A stretch of 64,000 nucleotides of DNA from Macrosoma leucophasiata (taxonomy: Eukaryota > Arthropoda > Insecta > Lepidoptera > Hedylidae), in assembly GCA_036365455.1 (NCBI GenBank), contig JAWQUS010000007.1, positions 23,886,001 through 23,950,000 on the forward strand, read 5' to 3'. The translations under genes were made by a program, and so were the position numbers. A model generated the notes under the pieces. The model ran no database searches and was not told where the DNA came from. It worked only from the letters and a program-made list of their open reading frames with translations. This document shows, piece after piece, positions 55,405-64,000 of this stretch; position 1 is the stretch's first letter, and the number at the start of each line of letters is the position of its first letter.

Positions 55405-56968
55405 ATCGAGAATGGATTCCGTAAAAATCGCTCTACCACTTTAGCAGTATATAAATATGTTCAAAAAGTATTAGAAACAATTAACAACAAAAAACGCGCT
55501 ATAGGATTATTGCTTGATATGAGCAAAGCGTACGACAGAGTAAATTATGATATCCTTCTACACAAACTCTACAAAAGTGGAGTAAGAGGTATAACACACA
55601 AGTGGTTTAAGTCATACCTTACACACTGAAATAGAAAACACTAATTTGATAACAGGTAAGGTTACGAAAGTTAGGTCAAACCGAGTTGAAGTTAGAGGCT
55701 CAATCCCACAAGGAAGCATCCTTGGATGTTTCTTATTCCTTGTTTATATCAATGACCTACCTCGGCTCTTTCCGGACGATCTATGTGTTTTGTTTGCGGA
55801 CGATGTATCATTTCTGCTAACTTGTTCTAACATTTTGGAAATAGAAGCTAAATTAAATACAACACTTGATAAAATTACAAATTGGCTCCATTCAAACAAC
55901 CTTGAGTTAAATTTTAAAAAAACCAAACTCATAGAGTTCAGACCACATCAAAAAAAGCCATTGAAAATAAATTATACCTATAAAAGTTACAAAATAGATA
56001 CCGTTAATTCTACAGCGCTACTAGGCATCGACCTTGATAGTAATCTAAAGTGGAAAGTGCACATCCAGAACTTAGCAAATAAAATAAACTCGTTCACGTA
56101 CGTACTCTACCACTTGAAAAGGGTATCAGACTTTAAAACTGCTCTGTCGGCATACTATGCCTATGCTCATTCTAGATTTACATACGGTATTATACTTTGG
56201 GGAAATTCCACAGATATGCATGAAATTTTTATCCTTCCAAAAAAATGTATTAGATTCCTTAGTAAAATAAATCAAATGGAGTCATGTAAACGTTATTTCA
56301 TAAAATATGGCATACTTACCTTACCCTCGTTATACATTTTCGAATGCTGTAAATTCGCACGACTACACCAAAATCTGTATTCACTAAATAATAATATAAT
56401 AAAGCGAAACAATCGTAACTTACACAAACTTAAAACTCAATTTTCAAAATTACAGTTTGTCACATCTGGGCCCCATGACATGGTGATTAAAATTTACAAT
56501 AAAATTCCAAATAGTATTAAAAATATAGACACAGGAAAAGTTTTCACCTCCCACCTAAAACTTTTTCTTATAAATAAAGCTTATTATGACATACAGGATT
56601 TTTTTAATGATAATAAATAATAATAAAATATATGTATTAAAATGTAATTTTAACTTTATGCAATGTGATAAAATAAATGCAGTAGGAGAGTCAATATTAT
56701 ACTTATATTTAAATGTTAATAAATATTCAAAAAACTTTAGGTAGAACTTAATGTAATTAAAGTTCTAAGTTTTGTAAAATGAAAGCATACTAATATAATT
56801 TGTAAAGTATCTATATTTAATTATGTAATAAAAAAGCATTCTTTGTCCTCTTTGTACAAATAGCAATGCCCTGACGGGGTGTCACAATATTATATTTAAG
56901 ATCTCAATATACTCTGATGAATGTGCTGTACTATTGTGAAAAAGCTATTAAATAAATAAATCGATAAA
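55405..56968 (+). pseudogene. 5'-truncated LINE with frameshifted reverse transcriptase (CR1/Jockey type)
   Basis: Frame one reads ENGFRKNRSTTLAV, LLLDMSKAYDRVNYDIL, WFKSYLTH and then stops at about 55629. A second open frame (from about 55630 to 56620) continues with ENTNLITGKV, GSIPQGSILGCFLFL and the catalytic FADD box (55796-55807), and runs through the thumb to IQDFFNDNK. Either a short deletion or a frameshift separates them. The first palm aspartate is in the upstream piece. There is no endonuclease, so the copy is 5' truncated. The 3' UTR ends at about 56968 in AATAAATAAAT. Confidence 0.85.
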
Positions 56969-56982
56969 GCGGTATAGGTAGA

Positions 56983-57206
56983 TTATTCAGCACTATCGTG
57001 TTTCGGTCAGGTGTTATGTCCGTACATTACCATTGTAATTGCCGGCACAGTGGCATAACACCTTAGGCCTCAGGAATAGCAACGCACCTACATTTAATTT
57101 GCGGCCCCGTAATTTCCGACACGAAGGCATAATACCTTAGGCCTCAGGAGTGGTAATGCATCTGCATTTTGGGCTTGGTCTTCGTGTGGGTGTCTATAGG
57201 CTGCTG
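56983..57206 (+). repeat. Family A element, internal part duplicated
   Basis: The block CCTTAGGCCTCAGGAGTGG with its preceding GTAATTTCCGACAC is present twice in tandem (about 57045 and 57115). Both ends of the family are missing. Confidence 0.6.
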
Positions 57207-57487
57207 ACTTAGCTTTCGATTATGACATCATCTTGTCAGTTTCGTACCGTCTAACAATTTCCTGGAAGTGTTTTCGTTCGCAGGTATAAGAGCAAAATGT
57301 TTAAGTTGGCGATACGAAACTAACAAGATAACGTCCTAAACGAAAGCATTAGAGCTATGCGGTGGTGTGCAGAATGCAGTAGGTACGGTTGAACGCGTGG
57401 AGTATGAACGAGTATGGAGTATGGATGTATTAGAAGCGTGTAATTGTTGCTATAAGTAATCATCGGTAGACCGCAAAGTCTTCTCGA

Positions 57488-57775
57488 TCCCTACACGACG
57501 TAACTTCACGCCTGTAATCCCCGAAGGGGTAGGCAGAGGTAAATGCATGCATTTAATCATACATGCAAACACCCACGACTCGCCGGTTACGTTTTGGCCC
57601 ATGTAACAAACAGGTGGCGAACCTGTTGCCATCTCCGGGCACATTACCAAACTCCGGGGTACTGGGAAACTTCCAGAAAATGGGAAAATCCCAATAGAAG
57701 CAGAGATAAAGGATTTTAGACCGTTATCTCTAATATCCCCCGACCCGGGAATGGCCTGCTACCACTACGCTACTG
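57488..57775 (+). repeat. Dispersed repeat (family C2), copy 2
   Basis: Matches 41950-42240 at about 85-90% by eye; better preserved here (GTAATCCCCGAAGGGGTAGG). The opening resembles family C (GGGGTAGGCAGAG), so the two may be related. Confidence 0.65.
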
Positions 57776-57835
57776 AGGCAGTTAACAGTTCCTACATCCC
57801 TACTATATATATATTATATATTATTATATATATGC

Positions 57836-57996
57836 GAAAGTAACTCTGTCTGTCTATTACCTTTAAACGTCCAAACGACTGAACAATTTTAATGAAATAT
57901 GGTACACAGATAGAGCTGACCTTGAGAAAGAACATAGGCTACTTAGTTATTTATAAAACGACATCCACGCGGGCGAAGCCGCGGGCAACAGCTAGA
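57836..57996 (+). mobile_element. Small repeat ending GGGCAACAGCTAG, Helitron-like
   Basis: The 3' end is GCGGGCGAAGCCGCGGGCAA then CAGCTAG; GCGG...CCGC forms a stem and CTAG closes the element, as in non-autonomous Helitrons. The 5' end near ACTCTGTCTGTCTATTACC is not certain. Confidence 0.45.
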
Positions 57997-58177
57997 AAAG
58001 TATAAAGTGAGTTTTGACTTGCAGAATAATTTAATTGAGCTGATGATGATCAGAATGATGCAGACGATTTTAGGTACAAAGACAGTAATCGTATTACACA
58101 AGCTGACCGGCCCATACATGAAAGGCATTAAAGTATAACCACGTTTAGCTTGGCTTATTTAGCTATAGATGTACTTT

Positions 58178-58464
58178 TTACTGGTGGTAGAGCTCCAGTG
58201 ACGGAGCTCGCGGGCGTAGGCACCACCGCATTACCTAATATACTTGCCGCTAAATGGTAGTGTTCAGCACTATCGTGTTCCGGTCAGGTGGTAATGTACG
58301 GCCCTGTAATTTCCGGCACAGAGGCATAACACCCTTAGGCCTCAGGAGTGGTAACGCATCTGCATTTTGACCTTGGTCTTTGTGTGGGTGTCTATAGGCT
58401 GCAGTCATCACTTAACATCAATGTGAACTGCATGCTTGTTTGCCACTTCCATTACATAAAAAAA
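58178..58464 (+). repeat. Family A short interspersed element, best copy
   Basis: From ACTGGTGGTAGAGCTCCAGT to CCACTTCCATTACATAAAA with a run of A. It is the clearest version of the family: about 275 bases plus A tail, no inverted ends, no open frame, and no complete RNA polymerase III promoter that I can point to. Confidence 0.85.
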
Positions 58465-58589
58465 AAAAATAATAATAATAATTAATCGTTTCTGAATAGT
58501 TTTATTTCAGTAGGTATATTATCTTGAGATGTTTGGTGATTGGTGTAATATTTAATATTTTGATAGGTTGTAATTATGATTGAGTAATT

Positions 58590-58688
58590 TGTATGTATCT
58601 TCACGCCAGGTCCCTAACGGGGTAGGCAGAGAGTGTAGAGCGCCAGACATCCCGGTTCTGACAAACCTCTCGTGCCTCGTCTACCTTC
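58590..58688 (+). repeat. Family C repeat, 5' part
   Basis: TATGTATCTTCACGCCAGGT to CTCGTGCCTCGTCTACCTTC, identical over ~95 bases to 37418-37515. Cut after CTACCTTCA. Confidence 0.7.
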
Positions 58689-58749
58689 AGTAATTTGTAC
58701 CTTCCATAAATATCATGATTCACTGTTTCATAAAGAAAGTAGGTAAGGT

Positions 58750-59105
58750 ATGGTATATTTCACAAGCATGTGTTAATGCGAAATAATATAAAAACAATTA
58801 TTAAGGGTAAAAGCGACTTCTTTACGATATTCAATAAACTGAAAAGTCTATTATATCGGTTGCCTAACTAGCATAGTTGGTAATAGATGGCGCTACTGCT
58901 ACCATAAAGCAATGCAATAGATGTGAAGGAAAGATTTGACAAATCGGGCAGGGCTTCAGTAGCTCAATTGGAAGAGCGGCTGGACTAGATTCCCAGTAGG
59001 TCGCGAGTTCGAGCCTCGCCTGAAGTCAAATTTTTCTTTCCATTTTTCTTTAAAAATAAAATATATTTCACAAGCATGTGTTAATGCGAAATAATATAAA
59101 AACAA
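58750..59105 (+). repeat. tRNA-like repeat unit (family E)
   Basis: One ~311 bp unit bounded by direct copies of CACAAGCATGTGTTAATGCG (about 58760 and 59070). It contains the tRNA-like module at 58953-59026. The same unit is repeated at 60668-61515. Confidence 0.75.
58953..59026 (+). tRNA. tRNA-like sequence, probably a pseudogene
   Basis: 74 bases that fold as a cloverleaf: acceptor GCTTCAG/CTGAAGT, D arm GCTC...GAGC, T arm GCGAG-TTCGAGC-CTCGC with a good box B. The anticodon stem is poor (four pairs, CTGG/CCAG) and the loop has T where a purine is expected next to the anticodon, so the identity cannot be assigned. Being part of a repeat, it is more likely a tRNA-derived module than a working gene. 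Confidence 0.45.
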
Positions 59106-59914
59106 GTAGGTAAGGGTTTACGGTTACGTTGTTTGTTATTTCTTTTTCTATCTGTTTTTTCTTATGAACTTTGGTCGTCATTTGTAGAATCGGTCATTTC
59201 GAGATTCAGTCATTTATAGAATTGTACATTCCAAGAATCGGTCAATCTTAGACTATGTAGTCATTTCGCGAATCAATCATTCCTAGACTAAACCCTTTGG
59301 TCACCCACCCTGAACAAAGGCTTAATATTTTGCCTGGGTTTCCGAAGAGTTGAATTGACCAAAACGGCCAAATCACCTTAGATGCTTTTATAAAACTTTT
59401 TACTAACAGATAATGTATTTTGTAAGAAATCACTTAGGATAGTATACGCATATATATTTTTAGTTAATCAGTCATTTGTTCGCAAGCTTTATCTTTCCAC
59501 GTTTTTGTATCGTCGTTCTTTCCCATTGATATACATTTGTATATCAATGTTCTTTCCACGTTTTTTGAAATGTTTCACGCTTGGAAGACCGGCAGCGCAT
59601 TGGCAACTCCCCTGATATTGCAAATGTTCAAAGGCGACTGTGATCACTCAAAATGATTCACTTTCCATCTAAATTATGGAAAATTGTAAAACAATGCCTA
59701 AGAGATATTTTTTAAAAGAGCCGACTGAGTTTTTTCCGTCAAGTTTTTCTCAGATCATATTGGCCTTTGGAACTTTGCCGGTGAATGACAAAGAATGACT
59801 CTTTTTCTTTTCTTTTTACTCTTTGTTATAAGTTTGTAAAGGGGAAAAGAGACATTCTACTGATATACTTTTTACATTAGTTTATGACATTTAGTTTTAT
59901 CTTAGTGATATTCT

Positions 59915-60060
59915 TGACTTTACATATATTTTTTATCTTGTTTGACATGTATATCAATTGTTATTCGCTTTAATTTATTTTGTTTGTTTTTGACGTGTCA
60001 TAAGAGGTGCCTGTCACCCTAAATGAATAAATGAGTTTCTGATTCTGATTCTGATTCATC
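59915..60060 (+). repeat. 3' end of a non-LTR element with (CTGATT)n tail
   Basis: Contiguous version of the sequence split at 7803-8100, ending AATGAATAAATGAGTTTC then TGATTC repeated. Typical LINE 3' terminus. Confidence 0.6.
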
Positions 60061-60109
60061 ATATTATTATGGTTCGTCTTCTTTTCTGTCAACCTTTGAT
60101 ATATTTTTT

Positions 60110-60315
60110 TTGTCTGAACATTGGCAGACAAGCAGACGGGCCACGTGATGGAAAGTGATCACAGTCGCCTATGAACACCAGGGGAGTTGCCAACCCGCTG
60201 CCAGCCCTGGAGGACTCTTTTGACGCCATTTTTGAAGAACCACATTGTAGCACCTAGGGAAAACCTCAGAGGGAAGTTCGTTCCACAATTTACACGTAAA
60301 AAAACGATCCTAGTT
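60110..60315 (+). repeat. Dispersed repeat (GTGATCACAGTCGCC)
   Basis: Includes ACGGGCCACGTGATGGAAAG, CAGGGGAGTTGCCAACC and GGACTCTTTTGACGCC. The inverse of its first part lies at 59575-59660, and the second part recurs at 28770. Confidence 0.55.
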
Positions 60316-60361
60316 CTGGATGTCTAATATGGTCTAATATAATCTTTTATTCGGAAATAAT

Positions 60362-60613
60362 CTATATATATAAATCAATTGCTGTTCGTTAGTCTCGCTA
60401 AAACTCGAGAACGGGTGGACCGATTTGGCTAATTTTGATTTTGAATGATTTTTGGAAGTTCAGGGAAGGTTTAAAAGGTAAGAAAATATGAAGAATTTGA
60501 AGGGAAATATTAAAAACCACAATTTTATTTTCCCATACAAATAGTCCATATCTATCAAACCTTCGACACGTTATTTCATTCTGAGACAATACGAAGTTTG
60601 CCGGGTGAACTAG
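60362..60613 (+). mobile_element. Family F repeat with Helitron-compatible ends
   Basis: Starts A|TCAATTGCTGTTCGTTAGTC and ends TTTGCCGGGTGAACTAG|T; stem GACAA...TTTGCC degraded by one base. Same plan as 30292-30560. Confidence 0.6.
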
Positions 60614-60741
60614 TACATAATTAAATTTACTGATTCCCTTACCTGGAAAAATAAATTAGGTACTCGTTTGATATTATTTCGCATTAACACATGCTTGTGA
60701 AATATATTTTATTTTTAAAGAAAAATGGAAAGAAAAATTTG

Positions 60742-60815
60742 ACTTCAGGCGAGGCTCGAACTCGCGACCTACTGGGAATCTAGTCCAGCCGCTCTTCCAA
60801 TTGAGCTACTGAAGC
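60742..60815 (-). tRNA. tRNA-like module, inverted copy
   Basis: Exact inverse of the 58953-59026 module by eye; same weak anticodon arm. Confidence 0.4.
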
Positions 60816-61094
60816 CCTGCCCGATTTGTCAAATCTTTCCTTCACATCTATTGCATTGCTTTATGGTAGCAGTAGCGCCATCTATTACCAACTATGCTAG
60901 TTAGGCAACCGATATAATAGACTTTTCAGTTTATTGAATATCGTAAAGAAGTCGCTTTTACCCTTAATAATTGTTTGATATTATTTCGCATTAACACATG
61001 CTTTGCTTTATGGTAGCAGTAGCGCCATCTATTACTACTGCTACCATAAAGCAATGCAATAGATGTGAAGGAAAGATTTGACAAATCGGGCAGG

Positions 61095-61168
61095 GCTTCA
61101 GTAGCTCAATTGGAAGAGCGGCTGGACTAGATTCCCAGTAGGTCGCGAGTTCGAGCCTCGCCTGAAGT
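61095..61168 (+). tRNA. tRNA-like module, direct copy
   Basis: Same 74 bases as 58953-59026. Confidence 0.4.
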
Positions 61169-61401
61169 CAAATTTTTCTTTCCATTTTTCTTTAAAAATA
61201 AAATATATTTCACAAGCATGTGTTAATGCGAAATAATATCAAACAATTATTAAGGGTAAAAGCGACTTCTTTACGATATTCAATAAACTGAAAAGTCTAT
61301 TATATCGGTTGCCTAACTAGCATAGTTGGTAATAGATGGCGCTACTGCTACCATAAAGCAATGCAATAGATGTGAAGGAAAGATTTGACAAATCGGGCAG
61401 G

Positions 61402-61475
61402 GCTTCAGTAGCTCAATTGGAAGAGCGGCTGGACTAGATTCCCAGTAGGTCGCGAGTTCGAGCCTCGCCTGAAGT
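61402..61475 (+). tRNA. tRNA-like module, direct copy
   Basis: Same 74 bases as 58953-59026; 307 bases downstream of the preceding copy. Confidence 0.4.
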
Positions 61476-62135
61476 CAAATTTTTCTTTCCATTTTTCTTT
61501 AAAAATAAAATAAATTAGGTACTCGGTTACTACGTTTCTATGGACAGACACGCAACTAATACGTACGAACATGGATAATTGCACGATTAGTACATATATT
61601 CAATCAGATATGTCATGATAGTGTAACGGAATCGAGTTTTTGTGTTATGAAAGTGGCAAACAAGCATATAGTTCCCATTTGTCCATACTGTAAGCTAAAC
61701 ATTTACCTAGATGCATTCTTTGGCTCTCTTGAAGTTGTAACGGAACCCACTCTATAAGATTAGACAAGTCGTTCACCCAGATAAGTCTAAGAAAGAGTAC
61801 TTAAAAAATCTATAACAACAAGAGTATAATTTTGGCCAAATGATAGTACCTAACCTTAAGTTTTTGATGTGTATTTAGACTTCTGTGGGTAAGAAAAGTT
61901 ACGCTATTGAGTAGGTACTCCGAAGAGTAAAAATATTTAATACAAAATATAATAGGGGTATATGTCAGTCTAACCTAAATGTGACTACTAGCGCCATCTA
62001 GTTTGTCGGAGACGTAACTTAATTATGACTAACTAAGGTAGATTGTTTTATAGAGAATTCTAGGTGGCGCCACGGTCGCCTTAGGTACTTGGATTTGTTA
62101 CCATAAAGGGGATAGTGACTTGCCGATATCGGGTT

Positions 62136-62171
62136 TATAAAGGCTAGCAAATAATTCATGACGATCATTCA
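62136..62171 (+). promoter_or_regulatory. TATA box plus initiator
   Basis: TATAAA at 62136-62141 is followed about 30 bases later by ATTCAGTC, whose TCAGT matches the arthropod initiator (A at 62171). Transcript sequence downstream (62171-62320) has no long frame and ends near CCTG|GTAAAT, a possible donor. It could be a host promoter or the promoter of a solo LTR; I see no second LTR in the window. Confidence 0.4.
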
Positions 62172-62573
62172 GTCACAGTCACACAGTTGAATATAATTAT
62201 TGTAGGGCAGTTATGCTGCCAGTTAGAACAGTGAACGTCAGTGATATTAAAGTGATATAACGCGGGTAGTTCTGAATCAATTGAGCAGAAGACTAGTGAT
62301 AGTAGTAGTATCGTATCCTGGTAAATGTGGTTTCCCGGTCTGAAGGGTTACTTGCCCATTCTTCCCTGCCGGAAGTAATCGAATGGGCGGATCTTTGGCA
62401 ATATACGACTTTCTTCTGCCAACCTGTGCTTTATTTCTTCATCCGCTCGAGTACCCACCTACAGATGCCCACAAACATGAGTAACATGTCGGCTTATGGA
62501 AAGACACGCCCCACAACACTACCTAGATGTCCGGACTGGAGAGCCCTCATGCCTTATATAAGGATATATCTCA

Positions 62574-62915
62574 TGTTGAAGCGCACATGGGCCTGCGGCT
62601 GGTGTAGATTGCAAGTGATCTACTCGGTTAAGCGATACGGGCGCGGTCGGGTGTGTGATGGGCGACCGCTAGTGGCAAATTAAAATGCGCGTTTCTGTGC
62701 TTCGGAGGGCACGATAAGCCATCGGTCCCGGTTGCTATTGATAGCTGTCGTTAAACCTTGTCGGAGGCCTTATGGGATTGAAAACATCCGACAGCGGGTT
62801 GGCCACTAACCCTTAACTCCACCAACCCGCAGTGGAGCAGCGTGGTGGAGAAGCTCCAGGCCTCCTTCCAAGAAGTCCGTGGGACGTATCAAGGGCTGCC
62901 ATTATTATTATAATA
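62574..62915 (+). mobile_element. 5S rRNA-derived SINE with LINE-type tail, copy 2
   Basis: The better copy: GATCTACTCGGTTAAGC, CGGGCGCGGT and GATGGGCGACCGCT follow the order and spacing of 5S rRNA. The middle (GTGCTTCGGAGGGCACG...) and the tail (CCAACCCGCAGTGGAGC to GGGACGTATCAAGG plus ATT run) match 7138-7496, with the CAGCAG part of the tail deleted. Confidence 0.85.
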
Positions 62916-63464
62916 TGGGATAATGATCTGGAGCCCCAACGTCATAGCCAAAAGTGTGCCAGAGGGTGGGACTTTGGCCTTTGTTAACGTCCCCGGAGAT
63001 GTCAATAGGCTCGCCACTTAAGCGAATGTTTCAAATTGTTTTATAGGTATCGGCATGTAGGAATGCTTGAAAGTTTAAATTGATAACTCAAATATTTGGC
63101 ATTTACCTAATATTAGAGTTACCAATTTAAACCTGAGTTACCAAACTCAACCTACTTGGAACACAATATATGTATTCCAATATACATCACTAGGTCGATG
63201 AAATAATACTGTGGTACCAAGTGAGAGTGGTTTTGCCCGTTTAAATTAAGAATACTACGCATCAGAACCACAGATACTGTCAGCTGTAAGCGTAACACAA
63301 ATAATACAAATAGAAAAAAAATAACGATACGCGAATGAAAATTGCGCGTAACACCAATCATTACCATCCAATAAGTTGTTAGAGATGCTTTACGCAACTA
63401 GATACGTAGGAGGTTGCATCCACTCGTTAACTGACGTTTAGTGGATACAGTGTTTAAAATAATG

Positions 63465-63706
63465 TATAGGTCGCGCCACGTAAAAAGAACGCTGGAAGAA
63501 AGCAGAAGGGATGTGTTCGCGCATCGGTACACTCGCGCACGAAAGTACTAGCCCTATTGGTTTATTTTTGATCTAGCTTTCGCTTGCGGTTTCGTGTATT
63601 GGTAGGCAGATTGAAAACTATATTACATAGAATAACATAAAATGAAATAAAAACACATGACGCGCAGCTTGACCGCCAGCGTTCTTTTTACCTGGCGCGA
63701 CCTATA
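63465..63706. mobile_element. MITE with 31 bp inverted ends
   Basis: Arms 63465-63495 and 63676-63706 (TATAGGTCGCGCCA-GTAAAA...) differ at one of 31 positions. About 242 bp. It may use TA as target, since TATA borders each arm. Confidence 0.8.
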
Positions 63707-63950
63707 CTATTACGTATATTATGTGGAAGTGTTTATATTAATGATATTACGAGATGTATACCGATTATACTTTTTTGAATTAGCTTACATAAAAAATACG
63801 TGTAAAGCTTCAACAGCAAGACTTCAGGGTGTAGGTAGTCATCATGCATTATCAAATGTATTTACGCTAGTTAGATAGATTGCCTTCAGAAATAATCACG
63901 GCCACTTAAGTAAGATTTTAAGAGATCTTCGACTTGAGCTTTATAAGCTA

Positions 63951-64000
63951 CTAGCTGACCCGGCGAACTTCGTACCGCCTTAGCGTAGCAATGATGCACT
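63951..64000 (-). mobile_element. Family F repeat, cut by the window edge
   Basis: CTAGCTGACCCGGCGAACTT marks the CTAG end of another family F copy, continuing beyond the right edge. Confidence 0.55.

Larger units (their letters stand above)
60668..61515. repeat. Array of tRNA-like units (family E), one inverted and two direct
   Basis: Units of ~311 bp with the tRNA-like module at 60742-60815 (minus), 61095-61168 and 61402-61475 (plus). The inverted and direct parts meet near 61005-61055, where GGTAGCAGTAGCGCCATCTA and its inverse form a hairpin. The units are almost identical to each other and to 58750-59105. Confidence 0.8.

Noticed and set aside
62327..62683. 118-codon plus-strand frame downstream of the TATA-initiator pair
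   Set aside because: Its 3' third is the 5S-derived SINE and its start is not an ATG; the first part (EGLLAHSSLPEVIEWADLWQ) is not recognised. Not enough to call a gene.

Overview
This 64 kb window looks like nuclear DNA of a moth or butterfly (Lepidoptera). It is AT-rich, its genes have GT-AG introns, and it is packed with short interspersed elements, inverted-repeat elements, non-LTR retrotransposons and a decayed piggyBac copy. The eIF2-alpha kinase gene is of the HRI type, a type also described in silkworm. No bacterial-style operon, CRISPR array or phage feature is present.

Layout of host genes. (1) 1621-4129, minus strand: the 5' part of a METTL13-type eEF1A methyltransferase gene in four exons; its 3' part runs off the left edge. 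(2) 6327-11726, plus strand: a complete three-exon eIF2-alpha kinase of the HRI/EIF2AK1 type, head to head with METTL13, so the two divergent genes both act on translation (elongation factor and initiation factor). (3) 15588-21427, minus strand: the 3' five exons of a secreted-type protein with a long Q/P/T-rich region and two FAS1 (fasciclin) domains. The exon carrying the start of the second FAS1 domain is followed by a tandem array of decayed copies of itself. (4) 42977-43042, minus strand: a lone first exon encoding a signal peptide; strand and intron phase fit it being the missing first exon of the FAS1 gene, but this is inference.

Mobile DNA. The largest item is an apparently intact I-group non-LTR retrotransposon (47111-52738) with ORF1 (three zinc knuckles) and ORF2 (endonuclease, reverse transcriptase, RNase H), a 62-base A tail and a candidate 10 bp target duplication. 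Two other reverse transcriptase genes are broken (5240-5880 and 55405-56968). About twenty copies of a roughly 280 bp A-tailed element (called family A here) are scattered throughout. Five copies of a roughly 410 bp A-tailed element (family B) occur, four with visible target-site duplications of 8-13 bp. Two 5S rRNA-derived SINEs, two tRNA-derived SINEs, a family of tRNA-like tandem units, several foldback and inverted-repeat elements, and elements with Helitron-compatible ends fill most of the remaining space. The stretch 32-37 kb is the emptiest part.

All family letters are local labels. Exon calls come from reading splice sites, phase and protein similarity by eye; repeat boundaries are approximate unless a target duplication is given.
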